64,000 nucleotides of DNA, taken from positions 62,001 to 126,000 of the forward strand of contig NZ_WFGV02000003.1 of assembly GCF_010095445.2 (NCBI RefSeq). The letters are read 5' to 3'. This document shows, one piece after another, positions 50,120-59,835 of this stretch; the stretch's first letter is position 1, and the number at the start of each line of letters is the position of its first letter. The position numbers and the translations under genes were made by a program. The DNA comes from Pseudomonas sp. TNT3 (GTDB lineage Bacteria; Pseudomonadota; Gammaproteobacteria; Pseudomonadales; Pseudomonadaceae). The notes beneath the pieces are model-generated. The model did not search any database, was not told the origin of the DNA, and was given only the letters and a program-made list of their open reading frames with translations.

Positions 50120-52297
50120 TTACAGGCCATTGGCAGCCTTGAACTCGCGACGACGACGGTGCAGCACCGGCTCGGTGTAGCCGTTTGGCTGCTTGGTGCC
50201 TTCTACCACCAGTTCGACGGCTGCCTGGAAGGCAATGTTGCTGTCGAAGTTCGGTGCCAGTGGACGGTACAGCGAGTCGTTGGCGTTTTGACGGTCAACC
50301 ACGGGCGCCATGCGCTTGAGGCTTTCCATGACTTGCTCTTCGGTGACGATACCGTGGCGCAGCCAGTTGGCGATGTGCTGGCTGGAAATACGCAGCGTTG
50401 CACGGTCTTCCATCAGGCCGACGTCATTGATGTCCGGCACTTTCGAACAACCGACGCCCTGGTCGATCCAGCGCACCACGTAACCGAGAATGCCCTGGGC
50501 GTTGTTGTCCAGTTCGTTCTTGATCTGTTCCGCGGTCCAGCTCGGATTTACGGCCAGCGGGATGGTCAGGATGTCGTCCACCGAAGCGCGCTCACGCTTG
50601 GCCAGTTCGGCCTGACGGGCGAACACGTCGACCTTGTGGTAATGCAGCGCGTGCAGCGCGGCAGCGGTCGGCGATGGGACCCAGGCGGTGTTGGCACCGG
50701 CCATCGGGTGAGCGATTTTCTGTTCGAGCATCGCGGCCATCAGGTCGGGCATTGCCCACATGCCTTTACCGATCTGGGCGCGACCTTGCAGGCCGGTGCT
50801 CAGGCCGATATCGACGTTCCAGTTCTCGTAGGCGCCGATCCATTTTTCAGCCTTCATGTCGGCCTTGCGCACCATCGGGCCGGCTTCCATGGAGGTGTGG
50901 ATTTCGTCGCCGGTGCGGTCGAGGAAGCCGGTATTGATGAACACCACGCGCTCGGCGGCAGCCTTGATGCAGGCCTTGAGGTTGACCGTGGTACGGCGCT
51001 CCTCGTCCATGATCCCGACTTTCAGCGTGTTGCGCGGCAGGTCCAGCACGTCTTCGATACGGCCGAACAGCTCATTGGTGAAAGCCGCTTCTTCAGGACC
51101 GTGCATCTTCGGCTTCACGATATAGACGGAGCCGGTACGGGTGTTTTTGCGCGACGTGTTGCCGTTGAGGTTGTGCATTGCCGCGAGGCAAGTCACCAGG
51201 CCATCGAGAATGCCTTCCGGCACTTCGTTGCCCTCTTTATCGAGGATCGCGTCGATGGTCATCAGGTGACCGACGTTGCGCACGAACAACAGCGAGCGAC
51301 CATGCAGGCTCAATTCGCTGCCGTCGACACCGGTGTAGGTGCGGTCGGCGTTCATGGTGCGGGTGAAGGTCTTGCCGCCCTTGGTGACTTCTTCCGAGAG
51401 GTCGCCCTTCATCAGGCCGAGCCAGTTGCGGTAGATCACCACTTTGTCGTCAGCATCGACGGCGGCGACGGAGTCTTCGCAGTCCATGATGGTGGTCAGC
51501 GCGGCTTCCATCAGGATGTCTTTGACACCGGCGGCATCAGTCTGGCCAACCGGGGTGGTGGCATCGACCTGAATTTCAAAATGCAGACCGTTGTGCTTCA
51601 ACAGGACCGCGGTCGGTGCCGCAGCATCGCCGTGGAAGCCGATCAGTTGGGCATCGTTGCGCAGGCCGGTGTTGCTGCCGCCTTTCAAGGCAACCACGAG
51701 CTTGCCATCGACAATCTTGTAGCCGGTGGAATCGACGTGGGTGCCGGCTGCCAATGGTGCCGCTTCGTCAAGGAAGGCGCGAGCGAAGGCAATGACCTTG
51801 TCACCGCGAACCTTGTTGTAGCCTTTGCCTTTTTCCGCGCCGTCAGCTTCGCTGATGGCATCGGTGCCGTAGAGGGCGTCGTACAGCGAACCCCAGCGGG
51901 CGTTCGAAGCGTTGATGGCGAAACGCGCATTCATCACCGGTACCACAAGCTGTGGACCGGCCATGCGGGCAATTTCGTCATCGACGTTTTGCGTCGTTGC
52001 CTGGAAATCGGCCGCTTCTGGCAGCAGATAACCGATGTCTTGCAGGAAGGCTTTGTAGGCCACGGCATCATGGGGTTGACCGGCACGGGCTTGGTGCCAG
52101 CCATCGATACGAGCCTGGAAATCATCGCGTTTGGCGAGTAGGGCTTTGTTCTTCGGCGCCAGGTCATGAATGACCTTGTCGGCACTGGCCCAGAACTTAT
52201 CGGCGGTGAGGCCGGTACCGGGAATGGCTTCGTTGTTAACGAAGTCGAACAGGACTTTGGCGACCTGCAGGCCACCGACTTGAACGTGTTCAGTCAT
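50120..52297 (-). CDS. glcB: Malate synthase G
   Basis: A 725-residue monomeric enzyme of the glyoxylate shunt, condensing glyoxylate and acetyl-CoA to malate. [14 protein letters not shown] chosen over an in-frame one four codons upstream. Key motifs: [49 protein letters not shown] (metal and CoA region), [17 protein letters not shown] and [20 protein letters not shown] (C-terminal catalytic loop). Length is standard for the G form. The operon is a single gene; its 5' region is described next. Confidence 0.95.
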   Translation of the reverse strand: MTEHVQVGGLQVAKVLFDFVNNEAIPGTGLTADKFWASADKVIHDLAPKNKALLAKRDDFQARIDGWHQARAGQPHDAVAYKAFLQDIGYLLPEAADFQATTQNVDDEIARMAGPQLVVPVMNARFAINASNARWGSLYDALYGTDAISEADGAEKGKGYNKVRGDKVIAFARAFLDEAAPLAAGTHVDSTGYKIVDGKLVVALKGGSNTGLRNDAQLIGFHGDAAAPTAVLLKHNGLHFEIQVDATTPVGQTDAAGVKDILMEAALTTIMDCEDSVAAVDADDKVVIYRNWLGLMKGDLSEEVTKGGKTFTRTMNADRTYTGVDGSELSLHGRSLLFVRNVGHLMTIDAILDKEGNEVPEGILDGLVTCLAAMHNLNGNTSRKNTRTGSVYIVKPKMHGPEEAAFTNELFGRIEDVLDLPRNTLKVGIMDEERRTTVNLKACIKAAAERVVFINTGFLDRTGDEIHTSMEAGPMVRKADMKAEKWIGAYENWNVDIGLSTGLQGRAQIGKGMWAMPDLMAAMLEQKIAHPMAGANTAWVPSPTAAALHALHYHKVDVFARQAELAKRERASVDDILTIPLAVNPSWTAEQIKNELDNNAQGILGYVVRWIDQGVGCSKVPDINDVGLMEDRATLRISSQHIANWLRHGIVTEEQVMESLKRMAPVVDRQNANDSLYRPLAPNFDSNIAFQAAVELVVEGTKQPNGYTEPVLHRRRREFKAANGL

Positions 52298-52680
52298 TGC
52301 TTGCCTCACTCTGCTCAGCTATTTCGCTTTTCAGCTCTTCAATTATGACAATGAAGCCTCTGGCCATTTAAACCACAAACCCGTTCACCAGTACATGCCA
52401 TTGCGGGCGGCTGGGAGTTGGTCCAATCAACGGCTTGGGGCCTTGCTGACGGGGCTTTCAGGGTTGCGACTGCGCCTTGGCAGACATCGATCCAACGTTA
52501 TGTAGTGCGCGCTGCGGCATACTACATGATGAATTGCGGTTGTGAAAATTAGACTAATTACGTCGTTCTGCGACCCCATGACGCATTGCGGTCGCGTCGG
52601 GGAACGGGATGTTCTCAAAAAACCATCGGATTGTTCCAGTTAAATATCAGAAGTTGTACACATAATATTTGATGCACCGC
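52298..52680 (-). promoter_or_regulatory. glcB upstream region with a 7-bp inverted repeat
   Basis: The gap upstream of glcB has no gene. It contains ATGTAGT (52500-52506) facing ACTACAT (52521-52527), a possible operator, and repeats of GAATTGCGGT/GCATTGCGGT near 52531 and 52582. No known regulator site was identified. Confidence 0.35.
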
Positions 52681-52697
52681 TATGGAGCTTTGGTTTC

Positions 52698-52807
52698 TGT
52701 GGCGAGGGAGCTTGCTCCCGCTGGGGCGCGGAGCGGCCCCTTATCTTCTGCCGGACCTTGTTCGCGGCTGCTGCGCAGCCGAGCGGGAGCAAGCTCTCTC
52801 GCCACAA
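52698..52807. repeat. Palindromic repeat, family C variant
   Basis: CTGTGGCGAGGGAGCTTGCT and GAGCAAGCTCTCTCGCCACA with CTGCGCAGCCGAG in between. It fills the gap between glcB and gcvR. Confidence 0.85.
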
Positions 52808-52913
52808 AACGCGGCACTGCGCCGAGTCAGGCTCCTTGGTGCAAAAAGCGTGACTGCGCTGAATCAGGCCCCTTGCCTATACTTCCTTTTCTATAACAAA
52901 AGAGGGCTGCGCC

Positions 52914-53432
52914 ATGGACCACCTCGTACTCACTGTTTTCGCTCCGGACAAGGCTGGGCAGGTCGAGCGCATCGCCCAGTGCATTGCCGAGCATGGCGGC
53001 AACTGGCTGGAAAGCCGTATGTCGCGCATGGCCGGCCAGTTTGCCGGGATTCTGCGGGTGGGCGTGCCAGCGGAGGCCTACGACGAATTAGTGGATGCCC
53101 TGCAGGCGTTGTCGGCACATGGCATTCGCGTGTTGATTGCCGAGAGCGGCATCGAACAATCCTGCACCTGGAAGCCCATCGCGATGGAGTTGGTCGGCAA
53201 TGATCGTCCGGGGATTGTGCGGGACATCACCCGGTTGCTCAGTGAGCAAGGCGTCAACCTGGAACGGTTGGTGACCGAAGTGCGTCCGGCGCCGATGAGC
53301 AGCGAACCGCTGTTCCACGCTGAAGCGATTCTGGCCGTACCCCTGACGCTGTCTTTGGATGTCTTGCAGTCGCGCCTGGAAACCCTGGCTGACGATCTGA
53401 TGGTCGAATTGGTGTTGCGCAGCGAGCCCTGA
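52914..53432 (+). CDS. gcvR: Glycine cleavage system transcriptional repressor-like protein GcvR
   Basis: A 172-residue protein of two ACT domains. The first begins VLTVFAPDKAGQVERIAQCIAEHGGNWLESRMSRM, the second MELVGNDRPGIVRDITRLLSEQGVNLERLVTEV. ACT domains bind amino acids; GcvR in E. coli binds glycine and blocks the activator GcvA. In Pseudomonas the role is less clear. No GcvA is nearby. It follows a family C repeat and starts after ATAACAAAAGAGGGCTGCGCC. Confidence 0.85.
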   Translation: MDHLVLTVFAPDKAGQVERIAQCIAEHGGNWLESRMSRMAGQFAGILRVGVPAEAYDELVDALQALSAHGIRVLIAESGIEQSCTWKPIAMELVGNDRPGIVRDITRLLSEQGVNLERLVTEVRPAPMSSEPLFHAEAILAVPLTLSLDVLQSRLETLADDLMVELVLRSEP

Positions 53433-53477
53433 AAGGAATAGGCAAAAAAGGTTATCCAAGTTAAACGTGCACCTGCC

Positions 53478-53690
53478 TGTGGATAACCTGTAGAGACACC
53501 CCGCCAGCCCAGGCGGGCCGGGCTTCTTTAAGACTTGATCAAAAAACCAGCAGTTTCAACAAGTTGCGCACAAACGCCGGGGATCACGCTGTGGATAACC
53601 TTGGGGCAGATAGTCGCAGGCCACGTGATTCGTGCCCTGTAGAGGTTTGTGTGTTTTTTGATCAGCGGCGGCGACGAAGACTTATCCACG
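53478..53690. repeat. Repeats with DnaA-box-like nonamers near rarD
   Basis: TGTGGATAA at 53478-53486 and 53590-53598, and TTATCCACG at 53682-53690 inside the rarD end. TTGATCAAAAAA (53535-53546) and TTTTTTGATCA (53653-53663) accompany them. Resembles the 10.0-10.3 kb elements but more diverged. Confidence 0.5.
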
Positions 53691-54549
53691 CATCAACGCT
53701 GTAGACCGCCAACCCCGCCCAGATAAAGATGAACGCCACCAGCGTGCTGGACGACAGGTGTTCGTCGAACAGCAAGACGGCCTGCAGCAGCACCAACGTC
53801 GGCGCCAGGTATTGGAGAAATCCCAGCGTCGTGTAGGGCAAATGCCGTGCAGCGGCGTTGAAACACACCAAGGGTACGAGCGTGACAGGACCGGCGGCTA
53901 CCAACCACCAGGCTTGCGATGTGGTCCAGAACTCGGCTTGAGCACTGCTCGCGGCGGGATTGAACAGCAACCAGGCCAACGCAATCGGCACCAGCATCCA
54001 GGTCTCGACCACCAGGCCGGGCAGCGCTTTGACGGGGGCTTGCTTGCGGATCAGGCCGTAGAAGCCGAAGGTCAGCGCCAGCACCAGGGATACCCAAGGC
54101 AAGCTGCCGACTTGCCAGACCTGCTGTGCCACGCCTACCGCTGCCAGGCCGACTGCCAGCCATTGCATACGCCGTAGCCGTTCGCCAAGGATCAGCATCC
54201 CCAACAGCACGTTAACCAGCGGATTGATGTAGTACCCCAGGCTGGCTTCCAGCATGCGCCCGTTATTCACCGACCAGACATAGGTCAGCCAGTTGGCCGC
54301 GATCAGGGTGCCACTCAGTGCCAGGATCGCCAGTCGACGCGGGTTCTCGCGCAGCTCGCGCCACCAGCCTGGATGCTTCCAGACCATCAGCAGCAATGCG
54401 CCGAACAGCGCAGACCAGAGCACCCGGTGGATGATGATTTCCACGGCTGGCACGCTGGCGATGGCTTTGAAGTAGAGCGGGAAAAGTCCCCAGATGATGT
54501 AGGCGCTCAGGCCCAGGATGTACCCGCGACGCGGGTTGGCGGCTTGCAT
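53662..54549 (-). CDS. rarD: EamA-family transporter RarD
   Basis: A 295-residue drug/metabolite transporter with about ten TM helices. N-terminal RGYILGLSAYIIWGLFPLYFK and the following HRVLWSALFGALLLM, ALSGTLIAANWLTYVWSVNN (GxxYxxNPL-type 'GYYINPLVNVLLGMLILGERL') are typical of RarD. The second EamA copy begins near residue 150. It may export amino acids or chloramphenicol-like compounds. It lies convergent to gcvR, with the DnaA-box-like repeats in the gap. Confidence 0.9.
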   Translation of the reverse strand: MQAANPRRGYILGLSAYIIWGLFPLYFKAIASVPAVEIIIHRVLWSALFGALLLMVWKHPGWWRELRENPRRLAILALSGTLIAANWLTYVWSVNNGRMLEASLGYYINPLVNVLLGMLILGERLRRMQWLAVGLAAVGVAQQVWQVGSLPWVSLVLALTFGFYGLIRKQAPVKALPGLVVETWMLVPIALAWLLFNPAASSAQAEFWTTSQAWWLVAAGPVTLVPLVCFNAAARHLPYTTLGFLQYLAPTLVLLQAVLLFDEHLSSSTLVAFIFIWAGLAVYSVDAWISLRRRR

Positions 54550-54650
54550 GAAGAATCCTTGCTTAGGCAGCTAACAAAGAGGGGATTGTAAGGAGGTTTG
54601 TCTACGGATGCCCTATCTGAATAGGTTGCGGAGTTGTTAACGCAGTACTG

Positions 54651-54738
54651 GTGGGAGTGAGCCTGCTCGCGATGGCGGTTTCCTATCCAACGCATCGGTG
54701 ACTGAGCCACCGCTATCGCGAGCAGGCTCACTCCTACA
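54651..54738. repeat. REPIN, family A
   Basis: GTGGGAGTGAGCCTGCTCGC on the left and GCGAGCAGGCTCACTCCTAC on the right, between srkA and rarD. Confidence 0.9.
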
Positions 54739-54754
54739 ATTAGATTTGTGTTGG

Positions 54755-55729
54755 TCAGAACAGCTTCAGCGGTTCTTCATTCAGCGCAGACAGTTGCTCG
54801 CGCAATGCCAACACCTGATCCCCCCAGTACCGCTCGGTACCGAACCACGGAAAGCTGTGGGGGAAGGCCGGGTCATCCCAGCGACGGGCGAGCCAGGCGC
54901 TGTAGTGCATCAGGCGCAATGCACGCAACGGCTCGATCAGCGCCAGTTCCCGGGGATCGAAGTCGTGGAATTCGTTGTAGCCATCCATCAACTCCGACAG
55001 CTGTCCGAGACATTCCTGACGATCGCCCGCCAGCATCATCCAGATGTCCTGCACCGCGGGGCCCATTCGGCAGTCATCAAGGTCAACGATGTGGAACATC
55101 TCGTCACGGCACATCATGTTGCCGGGGTGGCAATCGCCGTGCATGCGGATGTTCTGGTGCGGCGTGGCCTTGTAGACCTCTTCCACGCGCTTGAGCAGGT
55201 CGCGCGCAACCGATTCGTAGGCTGGCAGGAGGCTACGGGGTATGAAGTTGCCTTCCAGCAAGGTGTTCAGCGAATCATGGCCGAAGTTTTTCACGCCCAG
55301 TGCTTCGCGGTGTTCGAACGGTTTGGTAGCGCCTACAGCGTGCAGTCGACCCAGCAGTTGCCCCAGGCGATAGAGCTGATCGAGATTGCCCGGCTCCGGC
55401 GCGCGGCCACCACGACGGGGGAACAGGGTGAAACGGAAACCATTGTGTTCGTGCAGGCTGGCCCCGTTGTGGATCATCGGCGCGACCACGGGTACATCGC
55501 ATTCGGCGAGTTCGAAGGTGAACTGGTGTTCTTCGAGAATCGCTTCGTTGGTCCAGCGCTGAGGGCGGTAGAACTTGGCGATCAGCGGCTCGGAGTCTTC
55601 GATGCCGACTTGGTATACGCGGTTTTCGTAGCTGTTGAGCGCCAGAATGCGGGCGTCGCTGAGAAAACCGATGCTTTCGACGGCATCGAGCACGAGATCT
55701 GGGGTGAGGGTTGCAAACGGGTGGGCCAT
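54755..55729 (-). CDS. srkA: Stress response kinase SrkA (YihE)
   Basis: A 324-residue serine/threonine kinase of the aminoglycoside-phosphotransferase-like fold. Start MAHPFATLTPDLVLDAVES has CAGGAG at about 6 bases. Conserved Lys is LIAKFYRPQRW, catalytic loop RMHGDCHPGNMMCRD and the metal-binding IVDLDDCRMGPAVQDIW. SrkA counters stress-induced death in E. coli (opposing MazEF-type toxins). It stands alone, with REPINs on both sides. Confidence 0.92.
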   Translation of the reverse strand: MAHPFATLTPDLVLDAVESIGFLSDARILALNSYENRVYQVGIEDSEPLIAKFYRPQRWTNEAILEEHQFTFELAECDVPVVAPMIHNGASLHEHNGFRFTLFPRRGGRAPEPGNLDQLYRLGQLLGRLHAVGATKPFEHREALGVKNFGHDSLNTLLEGNFIPRSLLPAYESVARDLLKRVEEVYKATPHQNIRMHGDCHPGNMMCRDEMFHIVDLDDCRMGPAVQDIWMMLAGDRQECLGQLSELMDGYNEFHDFDPRELALIEPLRALRLMHYSAWLARRWDDPAFPHSFPWFGTERYWGDQVLALREQLSALNEEPLKLF

Positions 55730-55830
55730 GCTGACTCCTGCGCGCAGCAGGCTGCCGCGTCCGGCCAAGCATGGTAGCGCAGACGGGGCGTGTTTAGGGG
55801 TTGGGTTGAGGTGTGGGTTGTCCGGGCTGA

Positions 55831-55916
55831 CGCTATCGCGGGCAAGCCTTGCTCCCACGGGTCACGCGCCAATTTCAACATGGCACATATCCCGTGGGAG
55901 CAAGACTCGCCCGCGA
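55831..55916. repeat. REPIN, family A variant
   Basis: CGCTATCGCGGGCAAGCCTT and GGGAGCAAGACTCGCCCGCG face each other, between the phoX and srkA genes. Confidence 0.85.
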
Positions 55917-55926
55917 AGAGGGCCGA

Positions 55927-57828
55927 TCAGGCGCCGACGATGCCGCCATCTTCGCGGGAAATGGCCATCACCGAAGACCGGGGTTTGCCGTTCGGCAGGT
56001 GTTCAGGGAACGTCGAGCCACCGTTCTCCCCTGGATGTTGAATCCCGACGAACAGGGTTTTCTGGTCCGGCGAGAAACTGATCCCCGTGACCTCGCAGCC
56101 AATCGGCCCGACCATGAAGCGGCGGATTTCGCCGGTCACCGGGTCGGCACAGAGCATCTGGTTGTTGCCCATGCCGGCAAAATCACCGGCGTTGCTCGAA
56201 TCACCGTCGGTCAGAATCCACAACCGGCCAGCCTTGTCGAACCCCAGACCATCCGGACTGTTGAACATGTTCTGCGGCGTAATGTTCGTGGAACCACCCT
56301 TCGGCGAGCCCGCGTGAACCCCCGGATTACCGGCGACCACAAACAAATCCCAGCTGAAAGTTTTCGCGCCGTGATCATCACGGTCGGTACGCCAGCGCAG
56401 GATTTGCCCGTAGACGTTCTTCTCGCGAGGGTTCGGCCCACCCACCGGTTGACCGTCTTCGCCGCGTTTGGCGTTGTTGGTCAGGGTGCAGTAGACCTGG
56501 CCGTCATTCGGGCTGACGACAATCCACTCCGGGCGGTCCATGCGCGTGGCTTTGACGACGCTGGCAGCAAGGCGTGCGTGGATCAGTACTTCGGCCTGAT
56601 CGGCAAAGCCGCTGCTGGCATCGATGCCGTTTTTGCCGTGGCTCAGCTCGATCCACTCACCCTTGCCTTTCGGGTGATCGGCATTACCGTCGCCCGCGTC
56701 GAAGCGCGCCACGTACAGGGTGCCGTGGTCCAGCAGATCGCGATTGGCTTTAGGGGATTTGTGGTTGATCTTGTCGCGGCTGACAAATTTGTAGATGAAT
56801 TCGCCGCGCTCGTCGTCGCCCATGTACACCACGGCATGCCCGTCAGCGGTTTCTGCCAGTGCGGCGTTCTCATGTTTGAAACGACCCAGCGCCGTGCGTT
56901 TGACCGGGGTCGACTGAGGATCGAACGGGTCGATTTCCACCACCCAGCCGTGACGGTTTAGTTCGTTGGGATTCTTCGCCATGTCGAAGCGTGGATCGTG
57001 GGGGTGCCAGTTGATTTCTTTGCTGGTGGCCACCACGCCGTAGCGCTTTTGCGCGGCATCGAAGGTTTGCTCGGCGTTGGTGCTGCCAAAGCAGTCGGTG
57101 AAGTTTTCCTCGCAGGTCAGGTAAGTGCCCCACGGCGTCTTCCCGTTCGCGCAGTTCTGAAACGTGCCGAGGACGGTTTTGCCTTGAGGGTCGGCGCTGG
57201 TTTTCACCAGGGCATGGCCGGCAGCGGGACCGCTCAGGCTGATCGGTGCATTGCCATGAATGCGTCGGTTGTAGCGCGAGCCCTGGACGAAATGCCACTG
57301 GCCGTTCTTGCGCTGCACTTCGATCACCGACACGCCTTCGCAGGCCAGCGCCTTGTGCACTTCATCGGCCGACTGCGGCATGCCGCCGTGGGGATAGAGG
57401 TAACGGTAGTTGGTGTATTCGTTGTTGATCGCCATCAGCGCCCGGTCGTGCTCGCCGGGAAATTCGAACAGGCTCATGCCGTCGTTGTTGTCGCCGAACT
57501 GGACTTCCTGCTGCTGGGCTGTGCCGTTGCCACTGGGGTCGAACGCCGGGCCATCTTTGTGCAGAGGCTGGCCCCAACTGATCAGCACCGAGGATTTGTA
57601 ACCTGGCGGCAGGCTGATGGCGTCGTTGGTGGCGGCGGGAATGCTGTCAAAGCCCAGGAGTTTGCTGGTGCCTGCGCTGACGCTCGCGGCCAGCACGCTG
57701 CGACTCAGCAGGTTGCCGCCCATGAACATGGCGGCGCCGCAGAGGGCGCCGGCGCTGATGAAGCCACGACGGCTGAGACCGACCATCTTTTCGAGGTCGG
57801 TGGATTGATTGTCTTCTAATAGGCTCAC
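55927..57828 (-). CDS. PhoX-family alkaline phosphatase-like protein, Tat-exported
   Basis: A 633-residue protein if the GTG start at 57828 (VSLLEDNQSTDLE, with GGGAG 8 bases upstream) is right; an upstream TTG frame adds 23 residues without ribosome site. The twin-arginine motif SRRGFISAG is followed by a hydrophobic stretch (GALCGAAMFMGGNLLSRS), so Tat export is expected. PhoX/DUF839 motifs are WGTYLTCEENFTDCFG, HGWVVEIDPF and DERGEFIYKFVS. PhoX enzymes need Ca and Fe and release phosphate from esters. No Pho box was searched for. Confidence 0.85.
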   Translation of the reverse strand: MSLLEDNQSTDLEKMVGLSRRGFISAGALCGAAMFMGGNLLSRSVLAASVSAGTSKLLGFDSIPAATNDAISLPPGYKSSVLISWGQPLHKDGPAFDPSGNGTAQQQEVQFGDNNDGMSLFEFPGEHDRALMAINNEYTNYRYLYPHGGMPQSADEVHKALACEGVSVIEVQRKNGQWHFVQGSRYNRRIHGNAPISLSGPAAGHALVKTSADPQGKTVLGTFQNCANGKTPWGTYLTCEENFTDCFGSTNAEQTFDAAQKRYGVVATSKEINWHPHDPRFDMAKNPNELNRHGWVVEIDPFDPQSTPVKRTALGRFKHENAALAETADGHAVVYMGDDERGEFIYKFVSRDKINHKSPKANRDLLDHGTLYVARFDAGDGNADHPKGKGEWIELSHGKNGIDASSGFADQAEVLIHARLAASVVKATRMDRPEWIVVSPNDGQVYCTLTNNAKRGEDGQPVGGPNPREKNVYGQILRWRTDRDDHGAKTFSWDLFVVAGNPGVHAGSPKGGSTNITPQNMFNSPDGLGFDKAGRLWILTDGDSSNAGDFAGMGNNQMLCADPVTGEIRRFMVGPIGCEVTGISFSPDQKTLFVGIQHPGENGGSTFPEHLPNGKPRSSVMAISREDGGIVGA

Positions 57829-57905
57829 ATCAGGCTCCCTGCTGGTTTTTGCAGACACCTTAAAGACGGTCGATGAAGGTTTTGTTGCAGTGGCCAAAGC
57901 GTGAT

Positions 57906-58043
57906 CCTGTAGCAGCTGCCGCAGGCTGCGTTCGATTGCGCAGCAATCGCCGTCAAGCCAACTGATTATCCGTTCAGAATCGCTGCGTCAGGTTTTGCGA
58001 TTGCTGCGCAATCGAACGCAGCCTGCGGCAGCTGCTACAGGGG
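57906..58043. repeat. Palindromic repeat, family D
   Basis: CCTGTAGCAGCTGCCGCAGG mirrored by GCCTGCGGCAGCTGCTACAG. The inner GATTGCGCAGCAATCGCCG and GCGATTGCTGCGCAATCG also pair. It lies between the ModE and phoX genes. Confidence 0.85.
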
Positions 58044-58053
58044 ATGCGGTGTT

Positions 58054-58818
58054 TTACAGGGGGGTACCGAGCAGGACGTTCGAGGGGGCGAACTGCACTT
58101 GTACCGGTTTGCCGATGGCCAGGCCAAGCGTGCGCAAGTGAAATGGCTCGGCCAGTGCGCAAAGTGTCTGGCCGTTCGGCAGGCCGATTCGGACTTCGCT
58201 GGGGCCATCTTCGGCGTCGAGGATTTCTTCGAGGATGCCTTGCAGGCAGTTGTTTCCAGGTGCTGTCGGGTGGTCGATGGCGAGCAGCTCCAGCCATCCG
58301 GCCTTGATCAGCGCCACCACTTCGGTGCCGGTTTCCAGCTCCAGGCGCAGGGTGCTGTCGTGGGTGATCTGCGTATCAATGATCAAGCCGGCGGCCAGTT
58401 CAAGCCGGATCCGGTCGTTACGTCCCTGAGCATCGATCGCGACGACTTTGCCGTGCAACTGATTACGGGCGCTGGTTCTGAGCATCAGGCGACCGAGCAG
58501 GTCCAGGTCGCTGGCATCTTCAGCGGCTTCGAGTACCTGAGCCTGCAAGGCTTGCAGCTTTTGATACAGGCGCAGCACGCGTTCGCCCTCGCTGGACAAC
58601 TTCGCGCCACCGCCGCCCTTGCCGCCGACACTGCGTTCCACCAAGGGTTTTTGCGCGAGGTTGTTCAGCTCATCAATGGCGTCCCAGGCAGCCTTGTAGC
58701 TCAGGCCCGCGCTTTTCGCGGCGCGGGTGATCGAGCCTTGTTCGGCGATGTGCTGCAGCAGGGCGATGCGCTGCGGTCGGCGGACAATGTGCTGGGACAA
58801 TAACGACGGCATGGACAT
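58054..58818 (-). CDS. ModE-type molybdate-responsive regulator
   Basis: A 254-residue protein. The N-terminal winged HTH (PQRIALLQHIAEQGSITRAAKSAGLSYKAAWDAIDELN) has the RSVGGKGGGGAKLSSEGERVL wing. Two TOBE molybdate-binding domains follow (SARNQLHGKVVAIDAQ; IKAGWLELLAIDHPT). ModE represses molybdate transport and activates Mo-enzyme genes. No modABC genes lie next to it. Start could be MSMPSLLSQ or the M two codons later. Confidence 0.88.
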   Translation of the reverse strand: MSMPSLLSQHIVRRPQRIALLQHIAEQGSITRAAKSAGLSYKAAWDAIDELNNLAQKPLVERSVGGKGGGGAKLSSEGERVLRLYQKLQALQAQVLEAAEDASDLDLLGRLMLRTSARNQLHGKVVAIDAQGRNDRIRLELAAGLIIDTQITHDSTLRLELETGTEVVALIKAGWLELLAIDHPTAPGNNCLQGILEEILDAEDGPSEVRIGLPNGQTLCALAEPFHLRTLGLAIGKPVQVQFAPSNVLLGTPL

Positions 58819-58893
58819 GGTTCGGCGCTTTGGGTAGTGGCGATGCAGAGGACGTTGGCGGCTTGCGGTGCGGGAGTCAAGTCAGGCTGTGAT

Positions 58894-58986
58894 CCTGTGG
58901 GTGTGAGCCTGCTCGCGATTGCGGTGTGTCGGTCGCATCAATGTTGAATGACCAACCGCCATCGCGAGCAGGCTCGCTCCCACAGG
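58894..58986. repeat. REPIN, family A
   Basis: CTGTGGGTGTGAGCCTGCTC and GAGCAGGCTCGCTCCCACAG facing each other, between comF and ModE genes. Confidence 0.85.
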
Positions 58987-59002
58987 GGGCTATGTACTCA
59001 AA

Positions 59003-59743
59003 TCAACCAGCATCACCGGGTTTGGGTGTGCGGGCCAGGCAGTAGACGTCGACCCGTGCGGCGCCGGCCTCCATCAGCAAACGTGCCAGGGCGTGGGCCG
59101 TGGCGCCGGTGGTCAAGACGTCGTCGACCAGGGCCAGGTGACGCCCCTTGATTGCGGCATCCTGCGTCAAGGCGAAGGCGTTGCGCAGGTTCTTTTTACG
59201 GGCATCGGCCTTCAGGTCCTGTTGCGCGCTGGTGTCCTGAATTCGCAGCACCAGCCGCTCATCACAGGGAATGCCGAGGCCGGTGCTGAGCCAGTGGGCA
59301 AGCATGGAGGCCTGGTTGAAGCCGCGCTGACGCAGGCGTTTTGTGGACAACGGCACAGGGACCAGGGCATCCGGGCGCGACAGGTCTTCATCGAAGCGAT
59401 GTTGCAGGAATTGCACAAGAAGTTCGCCGAGCAGGCGGCCAAACGGCCACTTCGCGCTGTGTTTGAAGCGGGTGATCAGCGTGTCGACGGGAAAACTGTA
59501 GGCCCATGGCGTCGCAACCTGTTCGAAAGCGGGCGGTTGCTTCAGGCATTGACCGCACGTCATGCCCGCGAACGGTAAAGGCAGGGCGCAGGTTTCACAT
59601 TGATCACCCAGCCACGGCAGCTCGGTTTCGCAGGCCATGCAGATGGGCGCGTTGTCTTCGGAGGCTTCGTTGCAGAGTAAACACGACTGTTCGTTTTTTA
59701 ACCAGATGTAAACCGGCCTGTCGTAACATGGTTGACAGCTCAT
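59003..59743 (-). CDS. comF: ComF-family phosphoribosyltransferase
   Basis: A 246-residue protein (start MSCQPCYDRPV). The N-terminus has paired zinc-like Cys motifs (CLLCNEA; CMACETELPWLGDQCETCALPL; CGQC). A type I phosphoribosyltransferase domain follows, with the PRPP loop HLALVDDVLTTGATAHAL. ComF proteins take part in DNA uptake and natural transformation; in Pseudomonas this gene lies next to the bio operon. It is divergent from bioB, with only 92 bases between the ATGs. Confidence 0.9.
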   Translation of the reverse strand: MSCQPCYDRPVYIWLKNEQSCLLCNEASEDNAPICMACETELPWLGDQCETCALPLPFAGMTCGQCLKQPPAFEQVATPWAYSFPVDTLITRFKHSAKWPFGRLLGELLVQFLQHRFDEDLSRPDALVPVPLSTKRLRQRGFNQASMLAHWLSTGLGIPCDERLVLRIQDTSAQQDLKADARKKNLRNAFALTQDAAIKGRHLALVDDVLTTGATAHALARLLMEAGAARVDVYCLARTPKPGDAG

Positions 59744-59835
59744 CACTCTTCCTTAAATATGCCGAACATCCGTGTCGCGCCTGTGGGTATTACGTTCCCC
59801 CAGTCGCTCGCCAAGCATAAAACAAGGAAATGCCC

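Noticed and set aside
50099..52141. A 680-codon plus-strand frame opposite glcB
   Set aside because: Antisense shadow; glcB is unmistakable.
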